The translations under genes were made by a program, and so were the position numbers. A stretch of DNA of 64,000 nucleotides from contig NZ_CP041046.1 in NCBI RefSeq assembly GCF_006385595.1, positions 3,348,001-3,412,000 of the forward strand, written 5' to 3'. The number at the start of each line of letters is the position of its first letter. Position 1 is the stretch's first letter. Under the pieces are notes generated by a model that searched no databases, had not been told where the DNA came from, and saw only the letters and a list, made by a program, of their open reading frames with translations. The DNA is from Luteibacter pinisoli. GTDB taxonomy: Bacteria > Pseudomonadota > Gammaproteobacteria > Xanthomonadales > Rhodanobacteraceae. Below are positions 17,482 through 25,731 of this stretch, piece after piece.

Positions 17482-18166
17482 GAGCGATTCTTCCCGAGTT
17501 CTTCTTGAAGTGGCGGATGTTAGCAAGTCGGTTTTCGGACCGGAGGGCCAGCTGGATATCCTGTCCGGCGTGAACCTGGCGGTGGCGGCGGGCGAAAGCT
17601 TTGCCATCGTCGGCGCCTCGGGCTCGGGCAAGACCACCCTCCTCGGCCTCCTGGCCGGGCTGGACGTCGCCACGTCCGGCTCGATCCGGATGGACGGCCA
17701 GGCCCTGGAGGCGCTGGACGAGGAAGCCCGGGCCGCGGTGCGTCGTCGCCTGGTCGGCTTCGTCTTCCAGTCGTTCCACCTGCTGCCCGCCCTGACGGCC
17801 GAAGAGAACGTGATGCTCCCGCTGGAACTGGAGGGCGACGACAACGCCCGCGCCCGGGCGCACGCCGCGCTGGACGCCGTGGGCCTTGCTGCCCGCCGCC
17901 GCCACTACCCGGCCCAGCTCTCCGGCGGCGAACAGCAGCGCGTGGCCCTGGCCCGCGCCTTCGTCCATCGGCCGCGCATCCTCTTCGCCGACGAGCCCAC
18001 GGGCAATCTCGACCAGCACACCGGCGAGCACGTGGGCGATCTGTTGTTTGAGATGAATCGCCAGTACCAGACCACGCTGATCCTGGTCACGCACGACCCG
18101 CGCCTGGCCGCGCGCTGCGCCCGCCAGGCCGAGCTGCGCGAAGGCCGCCTCGGGGTGCCCGCATGA
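17480..18166 (+). CDS. ybbA: ABC transporter ATP-binding protein, YbbA type
   Basis: 228 residues, a full ABC ATPase of the MacB/LolD class. Walker A is GASGSGKT (45-52), the Q-loop FVFQSFHLLPALT, the signature LSGGEQQR, Walker B ILFADEPTG and the switch VTHD. It overlaps the permease gene ybbP by 4 nt (ATGA) and is divergent from tesA with overlapping start codons. YbbAP is thought to be a mechanotransmission-type system that moves or extracts hydrophobic compounds at the inner membrane, handing products to TesA-like hydrolases; this is family knowledge, not shown here. An in-frame frame extends upstream, but the conserved N-terminus fits the ATG at 17480. Confidence 0.93.
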   Translation: MSDSSRVLLEVADVSKSVFGPEGQLDILSGVNLAVAAGESFAIVGASGSGKTTLLGLLAGLDVATSGSIRMDGQALEALDEEARAAVRRRLVGFVFQSFHLLPALTAEENVMLPLELEGDDNARARAHAALDAVGLAARRRHYPAQLSGGEQQRVALARAFVHRPRILFADEPTGNLDQHTGEHVGDLLFEMNRQYQTTLILVTHDPRLAARCARQAELREGRLGVPA

Positions 18167-20649
18167 ATGTGACGCGGCTGGCCCTGCGCACGCTGCGTCG
18201 CGAGTGGCACCTGGTGGAGCTGCGCACGCTGGCGGCGTCGCTGGTGCTGGCGGTGGTGGCCCTCGGCGTCGTCGCCACCCTTTCCACCCGCATCGAGCGC
18301 GGCATCCTGGCCAGCGCGGCCGAGCTGATCGGCGGCGACATCGGCGTCTCCGCGCCGGCGCCCTTGCCCGAGGCCATGGCGGCCTCGGCCCGCGAGGACG
18401 GCCTGGCGATGACCCGTGGCGCGCAGTTCCGCAGCGTGGCCTTCGTCGGTGAGCACAGCCAGTTGCTCGACGTGCTGGCCACGGACAACGCCTATCCGCT
18501 GCGCGGCACGCTGGAAGTGAGCGGTGCCGACGCACGCAGCCATGTATCGCACGGGCCACCGCGGGGCGAAGTGTTCCTCGACCATCGCGCCATGGTGGGC
18601 CTGGGCATCCGACCCGGCCAGCGCGTGCAGATTGGCGGACAGGACCTCGTCGCGTCGGCGGAGCTGGTGCGCCAGCCCGACGGCGGCGAGCTGTTCGCGC
18701 TCGCGCCGCGCGCCGTGATGAATCTCGACGATGCCAACGCCGCCGGCCTGCTGGGCGTCGGCAGCCGTGCGCGGCATCGCCTGCTGGTATCGGGCGCCCC
18801 CTCGGCCGTCGCGCGCTGGCGCGAATCGGTGGAAGGCGGCAGCCTGCCCGCCGGCGCGGACCTGATCACGCCGGAAAAGATGCAGGAACGCATGCGCAGC
18901 GCGTTCGACCGCGCCAGCGCGTTCCTGCGCCTCACCGCACTGCTCTCGGCGTTGCTCTCCGGCGTGGCCATCGCGCTGGCCTCCGCGCGCTATGCGCGGC
19001 GCAAGGCGGGCGAAGTGGCCCTGCTGCGCGCGCTCGGCACGCCGCGCCGCAAGGTGGCCTCGTTGCTGGTGATGACCCTGGCCGCGCTCGCCTTGCCGGC
19101 CGCCGCCGTCGGCATCGTCATCGCCCTGGGCCTCACCGAAGGCGCGTGGTATTTCGCGCGCCAGCTGTTCGACAACATCCCCACCACCCTCCCCTTCGGG
19201 CCGGCGTTCGCCGCGGCCGCGATGGGCCTTGCCGTTCTCGCCGGCTTCGCCCTGCCGCCGCTGGTGCGCCTGGCCGAAGTGCCGCCGGTGGCCGTCTTCC
19301 GCGAATCCATGCAGCGCCGCCTGCGCCGCTTCGACGTGCTGTACCTGGTGCCGCTGGCCACGGCGATCGGCCTGCTCTGGCTGCAAAGCGACTCGGCGAA
19401 ACTGGCCGGGATCCTCGCGGTAAGCCTGGGCGGCGTCGCCGCGATCGCCGCGGGCCTGGCGGCGCTTCTTCTCGTCGTCGCGCGGCGCGTCGCCCCGGGG
19501 GCGCACCCTGCGCTTCGCCTGGGCCTGGCCGCCCTCGCCCGTCGTCGTGGGTTGTCGCTGGTGCAAGCCACCGCGTTATCGCTGGGCCTGTGCGCGCTGT
19601 TGCTGCTCGCCGTCATCGCCCCGTCGCTGCTCGAAGGCTGGCGTCGCGAGCTGCCGGCCGACACGCCGAACTGGTTTGCGCTGAACCTGCAGGACGACCA
19701 GCGCGACGCCTTCAACGCGCAGCTGCAGCGCATCGGCGCCACGAAAACCAACATGATGCCGCTGGCCGTGGGCAAGCTCACGCAGATCAATGGCACGCCC
19801 GTCGACAAGCTGCCGTTCCTTGAAAACGACGAAGCACGCGACGCCGCCGACCGCCAGCTGCGCCTGTCGTGGACGGCCGGTCTGCCGCCTTCGAATGAAG
19901 TGGTGGCCGGCCAGTGGCCGGGCGCATCGCCTGCGCAAGCCGAGGTATCGGTGGATACCTCTTGGCGCGATCGCTTCCACCTGAAGCTCGGTGACACCCT
20001 GCGCTTCGAAGTGGGCGAAGGCACGCTGGATGCGAAGGTGACCAGCGTGCGCAAGGTGGACTGGACGTCGTTCCGCGTGAACTTCTTCCTCATGGTCGAT
20101 CCGGCGCACGCGGGCGATATCCCGCACACCTGGCTCACGAGCTTCTACCTCCCGCGTGGCCACGGCGACCAGCTGGCGAAACTCTCGCGCGATTACGGCA
20201 ACCTCAGCCTCATCGATGTCGATGCGCTGCTCGACCGCGTGCGTGACATCGTCGACCGGGTCGGTGGCGCCGTGCGCTGGGTGCTCGGCTTCAGCCTGCT
20301 TGCGGGTGCGCTGGTGCTCACCGCGGCCCTCGCTGCCAGTGCCCAGGAACGACGCAAGGAAGCCGCACTGCTACGCACGCTGGGCGCCACGCGGGCACAG
20401 CTGCGCGCGGCGGCCGCCTGCGAGTTCGCGTTGCTTGGGCTCGTCGCCGGCCTCACCGCGGCGATAGGCGCGGCCGGCGCTGGTTTCTGGCTGGGCAAGG
20501 CGGTATTCCGCCTCGAGGATTTCATCCCGCCCCTGTGGCCGCTGTTTGGTGCCGCCGCCCTCGCCGCCTTCGTCGTGATGCTTATCGGTTTGCTCGGCAC
20601 GCGTCGCGTGCTGCGCACCTCGCCGATGGCGTTGCTGCGCGAAGGCTAA
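18163..20649 (+). CDS. ybbP: FtsX-family ABC permease, YbbP type
   Basis: 828 residues, the long YbbP form with two FtsX repeats. There is a helix near the N-terminus, a large periplasmic domain, a first three-helix bundle (~260-400, with ARRKAGEVALLRALGTPRRKV in the cytosolic coupling loop), two more helices (~420-500), a second periplasmic domain and a final bundle (~705-815, coupling loop QERRKEAALLRTLGATRAQL). The paired RALGTPRRK and RTLGATRAQ coupling helices are typical. It works with the YbbA ATPase encoded just upstream (ATGA overlap). The 3' end overlaps the convergent rimI stop by 4 nt. Confidence 0.92.
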   Translation: MNVTRLALRTLRREWHLVELRTLAASLVLAVVALGVVATLSTRIERGILASAAELIGGDIGVSAPAPLPEAMAASAREDGLAMTRGAQFRSVAFVGEHSQLLDVLATDNAYPLRGTLEVSGADARSHVSHGPPRGEVFLDHRAMVGLGIRPGQRVQIGGQDLVASAELVRQPDGGELFALAPRAVMNLDDANAAGLLGVGSRARHRLLVSGAPSAVARWRESVEGGSLPAGADLITPEKMQERMRSAFDRASAFLRLTALLSALLSGVAIALASARYARRKAGEVALLRALGTPRRKVASLLVMTLAALALPAAAVGIVIALGLTEGAWYFARQLFDNIPTTLPFGPAFAAAAMGLAVLAGFALPPLVRLAEVPPVAVFRESMQRRLRRFDVLYLVPLATAIGLLWLQSDSAKLAGILAVSLGGVAAIAAGLAALLLVVARRVAPGAHPALRLGLAALARRRGLSLVQATALSLGLCALLLLAVIAPSLLEGWRRELPADTPNWFALNLQDDQRDAFNAQLQRIGATKTNMMPLAVGKLTQINGTPVDKLPFLENDEARDAADRQLRLSWTAGLPPSNEVVAGQWPGASPAQAEVSVDTSWRDRFHLKLGDTLRFEVGEGTLDAKVTSVRKVDWTSFRVNFFLMVDPAHAGDIPHTWLTSFYLPRGHGDQLAKLSRDYGNLSLIDVDALLDRVRDIVDRVGGAVRWVLGFSLLAGALVLTAALAASAQERRKEAALLRTLGATRAQLRAAAACEFALLGLVAGLTAAIGAAGAGFWLGKAVFRLEDFIPPLWPLFGAAALAAFVVMLIGLLGTRRVLRTSPMALLREG

Positions 20650-21119
20650 TCCGAGATGTGCATTTCCAGCGCCATCACGATCGCCTCTTCCCGGCCGTTC
20701 TTTGCCGGGTAGTAGGCAGGGCGGCGGCCGATCTCGGTGAAGCCCATGGATTCGTACAGGGCATGCGCGACCGGGTTGGACGGGCGCACTTCGAGGAAGA
20801 TGCGCTCGGCGCCGTACCAGCGGGCAAGGTCCACGAGGCGGCGCATCATGCGGCGGCCGTAACCGAGGCCGCGATGGGCATCGCCGATGCAGACGTTGAG
20901 CACATGGGCTTCGCCGGCAGCGACGGAAAGGATGCCGTAGCCCGCGATCTCGCCGTCGTGGGCGATGACCCAGCAGTTATGCCCGGCCTGCAGGCAGTCA
21001 CGGAAGATGCCCGCACTCCACGGGAATTCGTACGAGGCGTGCTCGATGGCCACCACCGTGTCGATATCCTCGCGGCGCATGGCGCGCACTTCGGTGGAGG
21101 GGCGGGCGACGGCGACCAT
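20646..21119 (-). CDS. rimI: Ribosomal protein S18 alanine N-acetyltransferase
   Basis: 157 residues, a GNAT acetyltransferase. It has VRAMRREDIDTVVAIEHASYEFPW at the N-terminus and the CoA-binding loop HRGLGYGRRMMRRLV with the R/Q-x-x-G-x-G/A core. It also has IFLEVRPSNPVAHALYESMGF and the C-terminal YYPAKNGREEAIVMAL, all characteristic of RimI. It acetylates the N-terminal Ala of S18. I start at the ATG at 21119, with CAGGAG 8 nt upstream; a longer frame exists. It follows the putative holD gene by 4 nt, as in Escherichia coli where holD and rimI are adjacent. Confidence 0.94.
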   Translation of the reverse strand: MVAVARPSTEVRAMRREDIDTVVAIEHASYEFPWSAGIFRDCLQAGHNCWVIAHDGEIAGYGILSVAAGEAHVLNVCIGDAHRGLGYGRRMMRRLVDLARWYGAERIFLEVRPSNPVAHALYESMGFTEIGRRPAYYPAKNGREEAIVMALEMHISD

Positions 21120-21123
21120 CGGA

Positions 21124-21591
21124 TCAGCTCCTGCCGAAAGACCGGCCCAGGGCACGCAGGCCGTTCCACAGGCGACGCTTGGCGGCCGCATCGGCCAACA
21201 GCGCCGACGGAGTGTCCACCAGCACGATCTGCGCGGCGCTCATCACCGCGGCCGGCAATTCATGGCCCAGGGCGCGCGCCTGCGCTTCACCAAACACCAG
21301 GTAGTTCGCCGCGACGGGCACGTGGCCGAGGCCACGCTCACCCGCTTCCAGCCGCGCCGCGCGGCCGGTGACCGGACCAAACGCACGCAGCGCGCGGCCG
21401 ACCAGGTCAAGCTCGCGCTCGCTGGCACCGGCGGGTAACACGACCACGCAGGCCACGCCCTCGCCCGGCACCGCATCGTTCACCGCGCCTGCCATCGCCG
21501 CCGATGAGGCATCCGCGCTGCGCAGGCGCCACGGGGTGACCCCCATGACCTTGAGCAGGCGTTCGCGACGATCGGGCGAGACGGCAGGCAT
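21124..21591 (-). CDS. holD: Probable DNA polymerase III psi subunit (HolD-like)
   Basis: 155 residues with no obvious membrane segment. I recognise it from position and two ends. It sits immediately before rimI, as holD does in enterics. The N-terminus RRERLLKVMGVTPWRLRS parallels the E. coli psi peptide LQQLGITQWSLRRP that binds the clamp-loader collar. The C-terminus AAAKRRLWNGLRAL parallels its ARAALWQQI segment. In between is an Ala/Gly/Val-rich alpha-beta region with little similarity. Psi bridges the clamp loader and chi/SSB. The family is very divergent, so this is a motif and synteny call, not a certain one. Confidence 0.65.
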   Translation of the reverse strand: MPAVSPDRRERLLKVMGVTPWRLRSADASSAAMAGAVNDAVPGEGVACVVVLPAGASERELDLVGRALRAFGPVTGRAARLEAGERGLGHVPVAANYLVFGEAQARALGHELPAAVMSAAQIVLVDTPSALLADAAAKRRLWNGLRALGRSFGRS

Positions 21592-21594
21592 GGC

Positions 21595-22380
21595 TTATTC
21601 CGCCGGCTTCGCGTGGCGACGCACGCGGCGACGATGGGCGGCGCGACCCCACAGGGTCATGATCGGACCGGAGATCGTGTAGATCATCGTCCCGGCGAAC
21701 AGCACGCGGGCCGGATCGATCAGCAAAAGCACCACGATGAGCACGGCCACGATCAGCATGATGAAGGGCACGCGATCACCCTTCGGCCACGCCTTGAAGC
21801 TGTAGTAGCGTACGTTGCTGACCATCAGCAGGCCGGCGATCACGGCCAGCGGCATGGCAAAAAACGCCACGTCCGGGCCGGGGATGTCGAACTTGGTCAT
21901 CGTCCAGACAAAGGACATGCACAGCGCGGCAGCCGCCGGGCTGGCCAGCCCCTGGAAGTAGCGCTTGTCGGCCACGCCCACCTGGGTGTTGAAGCGGGCC
22001 AGGCGCAGCGCGGCGCATACGGCATAGATGAACGCCGCGGCCCAGCCGATCTTGCCCCACGTGCGGCCATAGTCGGCCAGCGACGAGAGCGACCACGTGT
22101 ACATGACCAGCGCCGGGGCAAGGCCGAAGCTCACCAGATCCGACAGCGAGTCGAACTGCACGCCGAACTCGCTCTGGGTATTCGTCAGGCGGGCGATGCG
22201 ACCGTCCATGCCATCCAGGATGCCGGCGACGAAGACCGCCAGGGCGGCCGTGGCGTAATTCCCATGGATCGCGGACACGATCGCGTAGAAACCGGCGAAC
22301 ATCGCGCCCGTCGTGAACAGGTTCGGCAGGAGGTAGATACCGCGATGGCGCGGCCCCCGGGCTTGGATCGGATCGCTCAT
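21595..22380 (-). CDS. pssA: CDP-diacylglycerol-serine O-phosphatidyltransferase (phosphatidylserine synthase)
   Basis: 261 residues with about eight hydrophobic segments. It is the integral-membrane PssA type, not the enteric PLD-like type. The CDP-alcohol phosphotransferase signature DG-x2-AR-x8-G-x3-D-x3-D is present as DGRIAR, then SEFGVQFDSLSD, preceded by the typical GIYLLPNLFTTGAMFAGFYAI. It makes phosphatidylserine from CDP-diacylglycerol and serine, leading to phosphatidylethanolamine. A GTG at 22395 could extend it by five residues; neither start has a strong ribosome-binding site. It is the first gene of pssA-holD-rimI, spaced 3-4 nt apart. Confidence 0.93.
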   Translation of the reverse strand: MSDPIQARGPRHRGIYLLPNLFTTGAMFAGFYAIVSAIHGNYATAALAVFVAGILDGMDGRIARLTNTQSEFGVQFDSLSDLVSFGLAPALVMYTWSLSSLADYGRTWGKIGWAAAFIYAVCAALRLARFNTQVGVADKRYFQGLASPAAAALCMSFVWTMTKFDIPGPDVAFFAMPLAVIAGLLMVSNVRYYSFKAWPKGDRVPFIMLIVAVLIVVLLLIDPARVLFAGTMIYTISGPIMTLWGRAAHRRRVRRHAKPAE

Positions 22381-22537
22381 GGGCTCAGTCGTCACTTGGG
22401 ATTCCAGTTTAGCCTAGCCGCCGTGAACCGTCAGTCCGCGCATTCCCGGCACAAAGCGGGACGCAGGTCGCTTGCGTGCCCTCGAGGCGGGTGATAGATG
22501 TGTTCGCCTCATTCACCCTATGCCTGGGAACCGCCGC

Positions 22538-22960
22538 ATGCGCCGTTGCATCGCCCTCCTCCTGCTCGTCGCCGTCTGTCCCCTGGCCCTCGCCCAGGCC
22601 TATCGGTGGAAGGACGCCCAGGGCGTGACCCACCTTTCCGATACCCCGCCCCCGGCCAACAGCGCCAAGGTGGAGACCATCACGATGAAGGGTGGCGTCA
22701 ACGCACCGGCCTCGGCCACCCCCGCCGCGCCGGCCAAAGCGGCGACCGCCGCCCCGCCGCCGGGCACCGCCGTGGCCGATAACCCGGCCAACCGGGCGAA
22801 GCTGTGCGACCAGCTGAAGAAGAACATGGACGTCCTCCAGAAGGAGAAAGTGGTGTCCATGGACGATGGCAAGGGCGGCCAGACCCAGCTCGACGATGCC
22901 GGCCGCGCACGCCAGGTGGAAACCAACCAGGCGCAGATGACCCTCTACTGCAAGTCGTAA
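22538..22960 (+). CDS. DUF4124-domain exported protein
   Basis: 140 residues. A signal peptide (MRRCIALLLLVAVCPLALAQ) is followed at once by the DUF4124 signature AYRWKDAQGVTHLSDTPP. Then come an Ala/Pro-rich spacer and a helical C-terminus (LCDQLKKNMDVLQKEK, DDAGRARQVETNQAQM) ending in a Cys-containing tail. DUF4124 proteins are small envelope proteins of unknown role, common in Xanthomonadales and pseudomonads. GGGAA 7 nt before the ATG at 22538 supports this start over the ATG at 22520. It lies 39 nt upstream of proS on the same strand. Confidence 0.85.
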   Translation: MRRCIALLLLVAVCPLALAQAYRWKDAQGVTHLSDTPPPANSAKVETITMKGGVNAPASATPAAPAKAATAAPPPGTAVADNPANRAKLCDQLKKNMDVLQKEKVVSMDDGKGGQTQLDDAGRARQVETNQAQMTLYCKS

Positions 22961-22966
22961 CCGCCC

Positions 22967-22972
22967 TATAAT
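22967..22972 (+). promoter_or_regulatory. Candidate -10 element for proS
   Basis: TATAAT, a perfect -10 hexamer, lies 27 bp before the proS ATG in otherwise GC-rich DNA. No good -35 is seen at 16-18 bp (the sequence there is TCTACT), so the call rests on the -10 alone. Start of transcription about 22980 would leave a leader of roughly 20 nt. Confidence 0.45.
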
Positions 22973-22999
22973 TCCGCTTTTCCCCGACGATATCGCCTG

Positions 23000-24700
23000 A
23001 TGCGCCTTAGCCAGTTCCACCTCGCCACCGTCAAGGAAGTGCCCGCTGACGCGGAAATCTCCAGCCATCAGCTGATGCTCCGCGCGGGCATGATCCGCAA
23101 GCTGGCGTCGGGCCTGTACACGTGGGCACCGCTGGGCCTGCGCGTCCTGCGCAAGGTGGAAGCCGCCGTCCGCGAGGAAATGGTCCGTGCCGGCGCCATC
23201 GAGGTGCTGATGCCGTCGGTGCAGCCGCGCGAGCTGTGGGAAGAAACCGGCCGCTGGGAGAAGTTCGGCGGCCAGCTCCTGAAGATCCAGGATCGCAAGG
23301 AGCAGGAGTTCTGCTACGGCCCGACGCACGAGGAAGTCATCACCGACTTCGCGCGCAACGAGCTGAAGAGCTACAAGCAGCTGCCGCTCAACTTCTTCCA
23401 GATCCAGACCAAGTTCCGCGACGAAATCCGCCCGCGCTTCGGCGTGATGCGTGCGCGCGAGTTCCTGATGAAGGACGCCTACTCGTTCCACCTCACCCCG
23501 GAATCGCTCGGCGAGACCTACAAGGTGATGTACGACGCGTACAGCCGCATCTTCACCCGCCTGGGCCTGGAGTTCCGTGCGGTGGACGCCGACACCGGCG
23601 CCATCGGCGGCAGCGCCAGCCATGAGTTCCAGGTGCTCGCCGATTCGGGCGAAGACCACATCGCCTTCTCCGATGCCTCGCCGTACGCGGCCAACATCGA
23701 GAAGGCCGAGGCCCTTGCCCCGACCACCGAACGCCCTGCCCCGTCGGCCGCGCTGCAGCGCGTGGACACCCCCACCCAGCGCACCATTGCCGAGGTCAGC
23801 GCGTTCCTGGGCGTGCCGGCCACGCAGACGGTGAAGACCATCCTGGTCCGCGGCGCCGAGGGCCTCGTCGCCCTGTGCCTGCGCGGTGACCACGAAATCA
23901 ACGAGGTGAAGGTCTCCCACCTGGCCGAACTCGGCGACGAGCCGGAGCTGGCCAGCGAAGAGCAGATCCTCGCCGCCACCGGCACCCGCCCCGGCTTCAT
24001 CGGCCCGGTCGGCCTGCCGGACAACATCCCCGTCATCGTCGACCGCAGCGCGGCCGTGCTGGCGGACTTCGTCTGCGGCGGCAACCAGGACGGTACCCAC
24101 TACACCGGCGCCAACTGGGACCGCGACGCACGCGTCACCCGCGTCGAAGACATCCGCAAGGTCGTCGACGGCGACGCCTCGCCGGACGGCAAGGGCACCC
24201 TGCGCCTCGCCCGCGGCATCGAAGTCGGCCACATCTTCCAGCTCGGCCAGAAATACGCCGAAGCCATGGGCGCCGGCGTGCTCGACGACCAGGGCAAGAT
24301 GCGCACCATGTTCATGGGCTGCTACGGCGTCGGCGTCAGCCGCATCGTCGCCGCCGCCATCGAACAGCGCCACGACGACGCCGGCATGATCTGGCCGGAC
24401 GCCATGGCCCCCTGGCGCGTGGCGGTCTGCATCATCAACCCGAAGAACGACGTGGCCGTGGCGGAAGCGGCCGACTCGCTCTACCAGGAACTGACCCAGG
24501 CCGGCATCGACACCGTCCTCGACGACCGCGGCCTGCGCCCGGGCCCGATGTTCGCGGACATGGAACTGATCGGCATCCCCCACCGCGTGGTCGTCAGCGG
24601 CCGCGGTCTCGAAGCCGGCACCTTCGAATACCGCGCCCGCACCGACGCCGAAGCCCGCAACGTCACCCGCGAGGAACTGCTGGCGATGCTGAAGGGCTAA
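23000..24700 (+). CDS. proS: Prolyl-tRNA synthetase (bacterial type, with editing insert)
   Basis: 566 residues, the full bacterial ProS length. Class II motifs: motif 1 near GLYTWAPLGLRVLRKVEA, motif 2 FRDEIRPRFGVMRAREFLMKDAYSF, and motif 3 GCYGVGVSRIVAAAIEQ. Between motifs 2 and 3, residues ~240-390 form the YbaK-type insert that deacylates Ala-tRNA(Pro) (TIAEVSAFLGVPATQTVKTILV, DHEINEVKV). The C-terminal anticodon-binding domain runs from WRVAVCIINPK to the end. It charges tRNA(Pro) in the cytosol. A TATAAT sits upstream and a classical terminator follows. Confidence 0.98.
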   Translation: MRLSQFHLATVKEVPADAEISSHQLMLRAGMIRKLASGLYTWAPLGLRVLRKVEAAVREEMVRAGAIEVLMPSVQPRELWEETGRWEKFGGQLLKIQDRKEQEFCYGPTHEEVITDFARNELKSYKQLPLNFFQIQTKFRDEIRPRFGVMRAREFLMKDAYSFHLTPESLGETYKVMYDAYSRIFTRLGLEFRAVDADTGAIGGSASHEFQVLADSGEDHIAFSDASPYAANIEKAEALAPTTERPAPSAALQRVDTPTQRTIAEVSAFLGVPATQTVKTILVRGAEGLVALCLRGDHEINEVKVSHLAELGDEPELASEEQILAATGTRPGFIGPVGLPDNIPVIVDRSAAVLADFVCGGNQDGTHYTGANWDRDARVTRVEDIRKVVDGDASPDGKGTLRLARGIEVGHIFQLGQKYAEAMGAGVLDDQGKMRTMFMGCYGVGVSRIVAAAIEQRHDDAGMIWPDAMAPWRVAVCIINPKNDVAVAEAADSLYQELTQAGIDTVLDDRGLRPGPMFADMELIGIPHRVVVSGRGLEAGTFEYRARTDAEARNVTREELLAMLKG

Positions 24701-24721
24701 GCCCTCCACTTCCTGTGTCAG

Positions 24722-24752
24722 AAAAGGCCGCGAGCAATCGCGGCCTTTTTTA
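24722..24752 (+). terminator. Rho-independent terminator of proS
   Basis: AAAAGGCCGCG and CGCGGCCTTTT form an 11-bp stem around AGCAAT, followed by further T residues, 21 nt after the proS stop. Confidence 0.9.
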
Positions 24753-24826
24753 TGCGGCCCAGTGTCCCCGACGACTCGCACGTTGCGGGCGCTGGCCTTC
24801 CACCAAGGCGCCTCTGTGATGACGGG

Positions 24827-25138
24827 AGTCCTGGGTGCCCACCCTCGAGGCGAGTTTAGTGTCGCGAGGGGGCTGGAAGGATCAGGCCCGCAGGGGGTGG
24901 GCCATGGAGGGCCCACCGTTTTCGCCACGACAGGGAATGTCGTGTCGAAAACCCCCGCCCAGCCACCGGTTCGCGGCCGTAGGCCCATAGGTAAACAGCC
25001 GCGTAGCGGCCTCCTTTTCGAACGCAGAGCGTTGTCTGAGCAGCGAGGGTGGGCACCCAGGGCTCCACTGCGGCCACGTCCGAGCGCCGCTGCGACGCCG
25101 AAGGCGAGCACCCCCCGGCGAAGGCAAAGCCGAGCCCA
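24827..25138. repeat. Palindromic interspersed repeat (copy 2)
   Basis: This lies in the 644-bp gene-free gap between proS and the H-NS-like gene. The left arm (24827-24847, TCCTGGGTGCCCACCCTCG) pairs with 25044-25064 (CGAGGGTGGGCACCCAGGG). The right half (25002-25066) is about 90% identical to 61016-61082. The outer right part ends in reverse complement of the motif that opens the copy at 6869. Translations of these arms give the same Arg/Pro-rich peptide in each copy, which explains why spurious open frames appear in them; I see no real gene. Related to the elements at 6869-7127 and 60852-61150. Confidence 0.75.
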
Positions 25139-25344
25139 CCCGGGGATATTTGAGAAAACCCCGATAATCAATGACGGGGATTACCCCGACCCCTTGTAGG
25201 GTTTTTCTGATATTAAGACAAAGATAATCAAATCCCTCCCCATGGGCATTTAATTGCGCCACAATGGCCAAAAATCGCCATTAGCAAAGCCGGTACCCCC
25301 GCCCGCGTAATGGCCCGTCGCAAACCAACCATCGGGAGGACGCC
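25139..25344. promoter_or_regulatory. AT-rich upstream region of the H-NS-like gene
   Basis: About 200 bp clearly richer in A and T than its surroundings, with runs such as GATATTTGAGAAAACC, GATAATCAATG and GATATTAAGACAAAGATAATC. H-NS-type proteins often bind and repress their own AT-rich promoters, so autoregulation is likely (inference). I cannot point to a single convincing -35/-10 pair. Confidence 0.4.
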
Positions 25345-25668
25345 ATGGCCGTCGACATCAAAAACCTCAACCATAACCAGCTCACCGAGCTGATCGCCAA
25401 GGCGCAGACTCGCCAGACCGAGCTGCAGAAAGCCAAGGTCACCGAGCTGCGCGACAAGATCAACGCCCTCATCAAAGCCGAAGGCCTCACGTTTGACGAC
25501 GTCTTCGGCCAGCGTCCCCCGCGCTCCAAGCGCGCCGGTGTCAGCGTCGCCGCCAAATACCGCAACCCCACCGATCCCGAGCAGACCTGGTCCGGTCGCG
25601 GCAAGCGCCCGCGCTGGTTCAACGATGCGCTGAAAACCGGCGTCAAAGAAAAAGACATGCTGGCCTGA
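25345..25668 (+). CDS. H-NS family nucleoid-associated regulator (XrvA-like)
   Basis: 107 residues. An N-terminal coiled-coil oligomerisation region (LNHNQLTELIAKAQTRQTELQKAKVTEL) is followed by a basic linker (PPRSKRAG) and the C-terminal DNA-binding domain. That domain carries the family motif YRNPTDPEQTWSGRGKRPRW, whose GRG loop inserts in the minor groove of AT-rich DNA. It silences AT-rich genes; related small H-NS proteins (XrvA) control virulence genes in Xanthomonas. GGGAGG sits 7 nt before the ATG. The AT-rich upstream region is listed separately. Confidence 0.93.
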   Translation: MAVDIKNLNHNQLTELIAKAQTRQTELQKAKVTELRDKINALIKAEGLTFDDVFGQRPPRSKRAGVSVAAKYRNPTDPEQTWSGRGKRPRWFNDALKTGVKEKDMLA

Positions 25669-25731
25669 TAAAAGCTCCACCGCTTTATCCGGGTTTATGA
25701 TGGTGGGCATTCCACCCACCAGGCCATGCCC

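Noticed and set aside
16745..17844. Long upstream extension of tesA to 17844
   Set aside because: The extra region overlaps ybbA antisense and lacks a signal peptide at its start, whereas a signal peptide begins exactly at 17481.
22409..25171. A 920-codon minus-strand open frame across proS and the repeat
   Set aside because: It is antisense to proS and the DUF4124 gene and includes the palindromic repeat; there is no protein-like segment.
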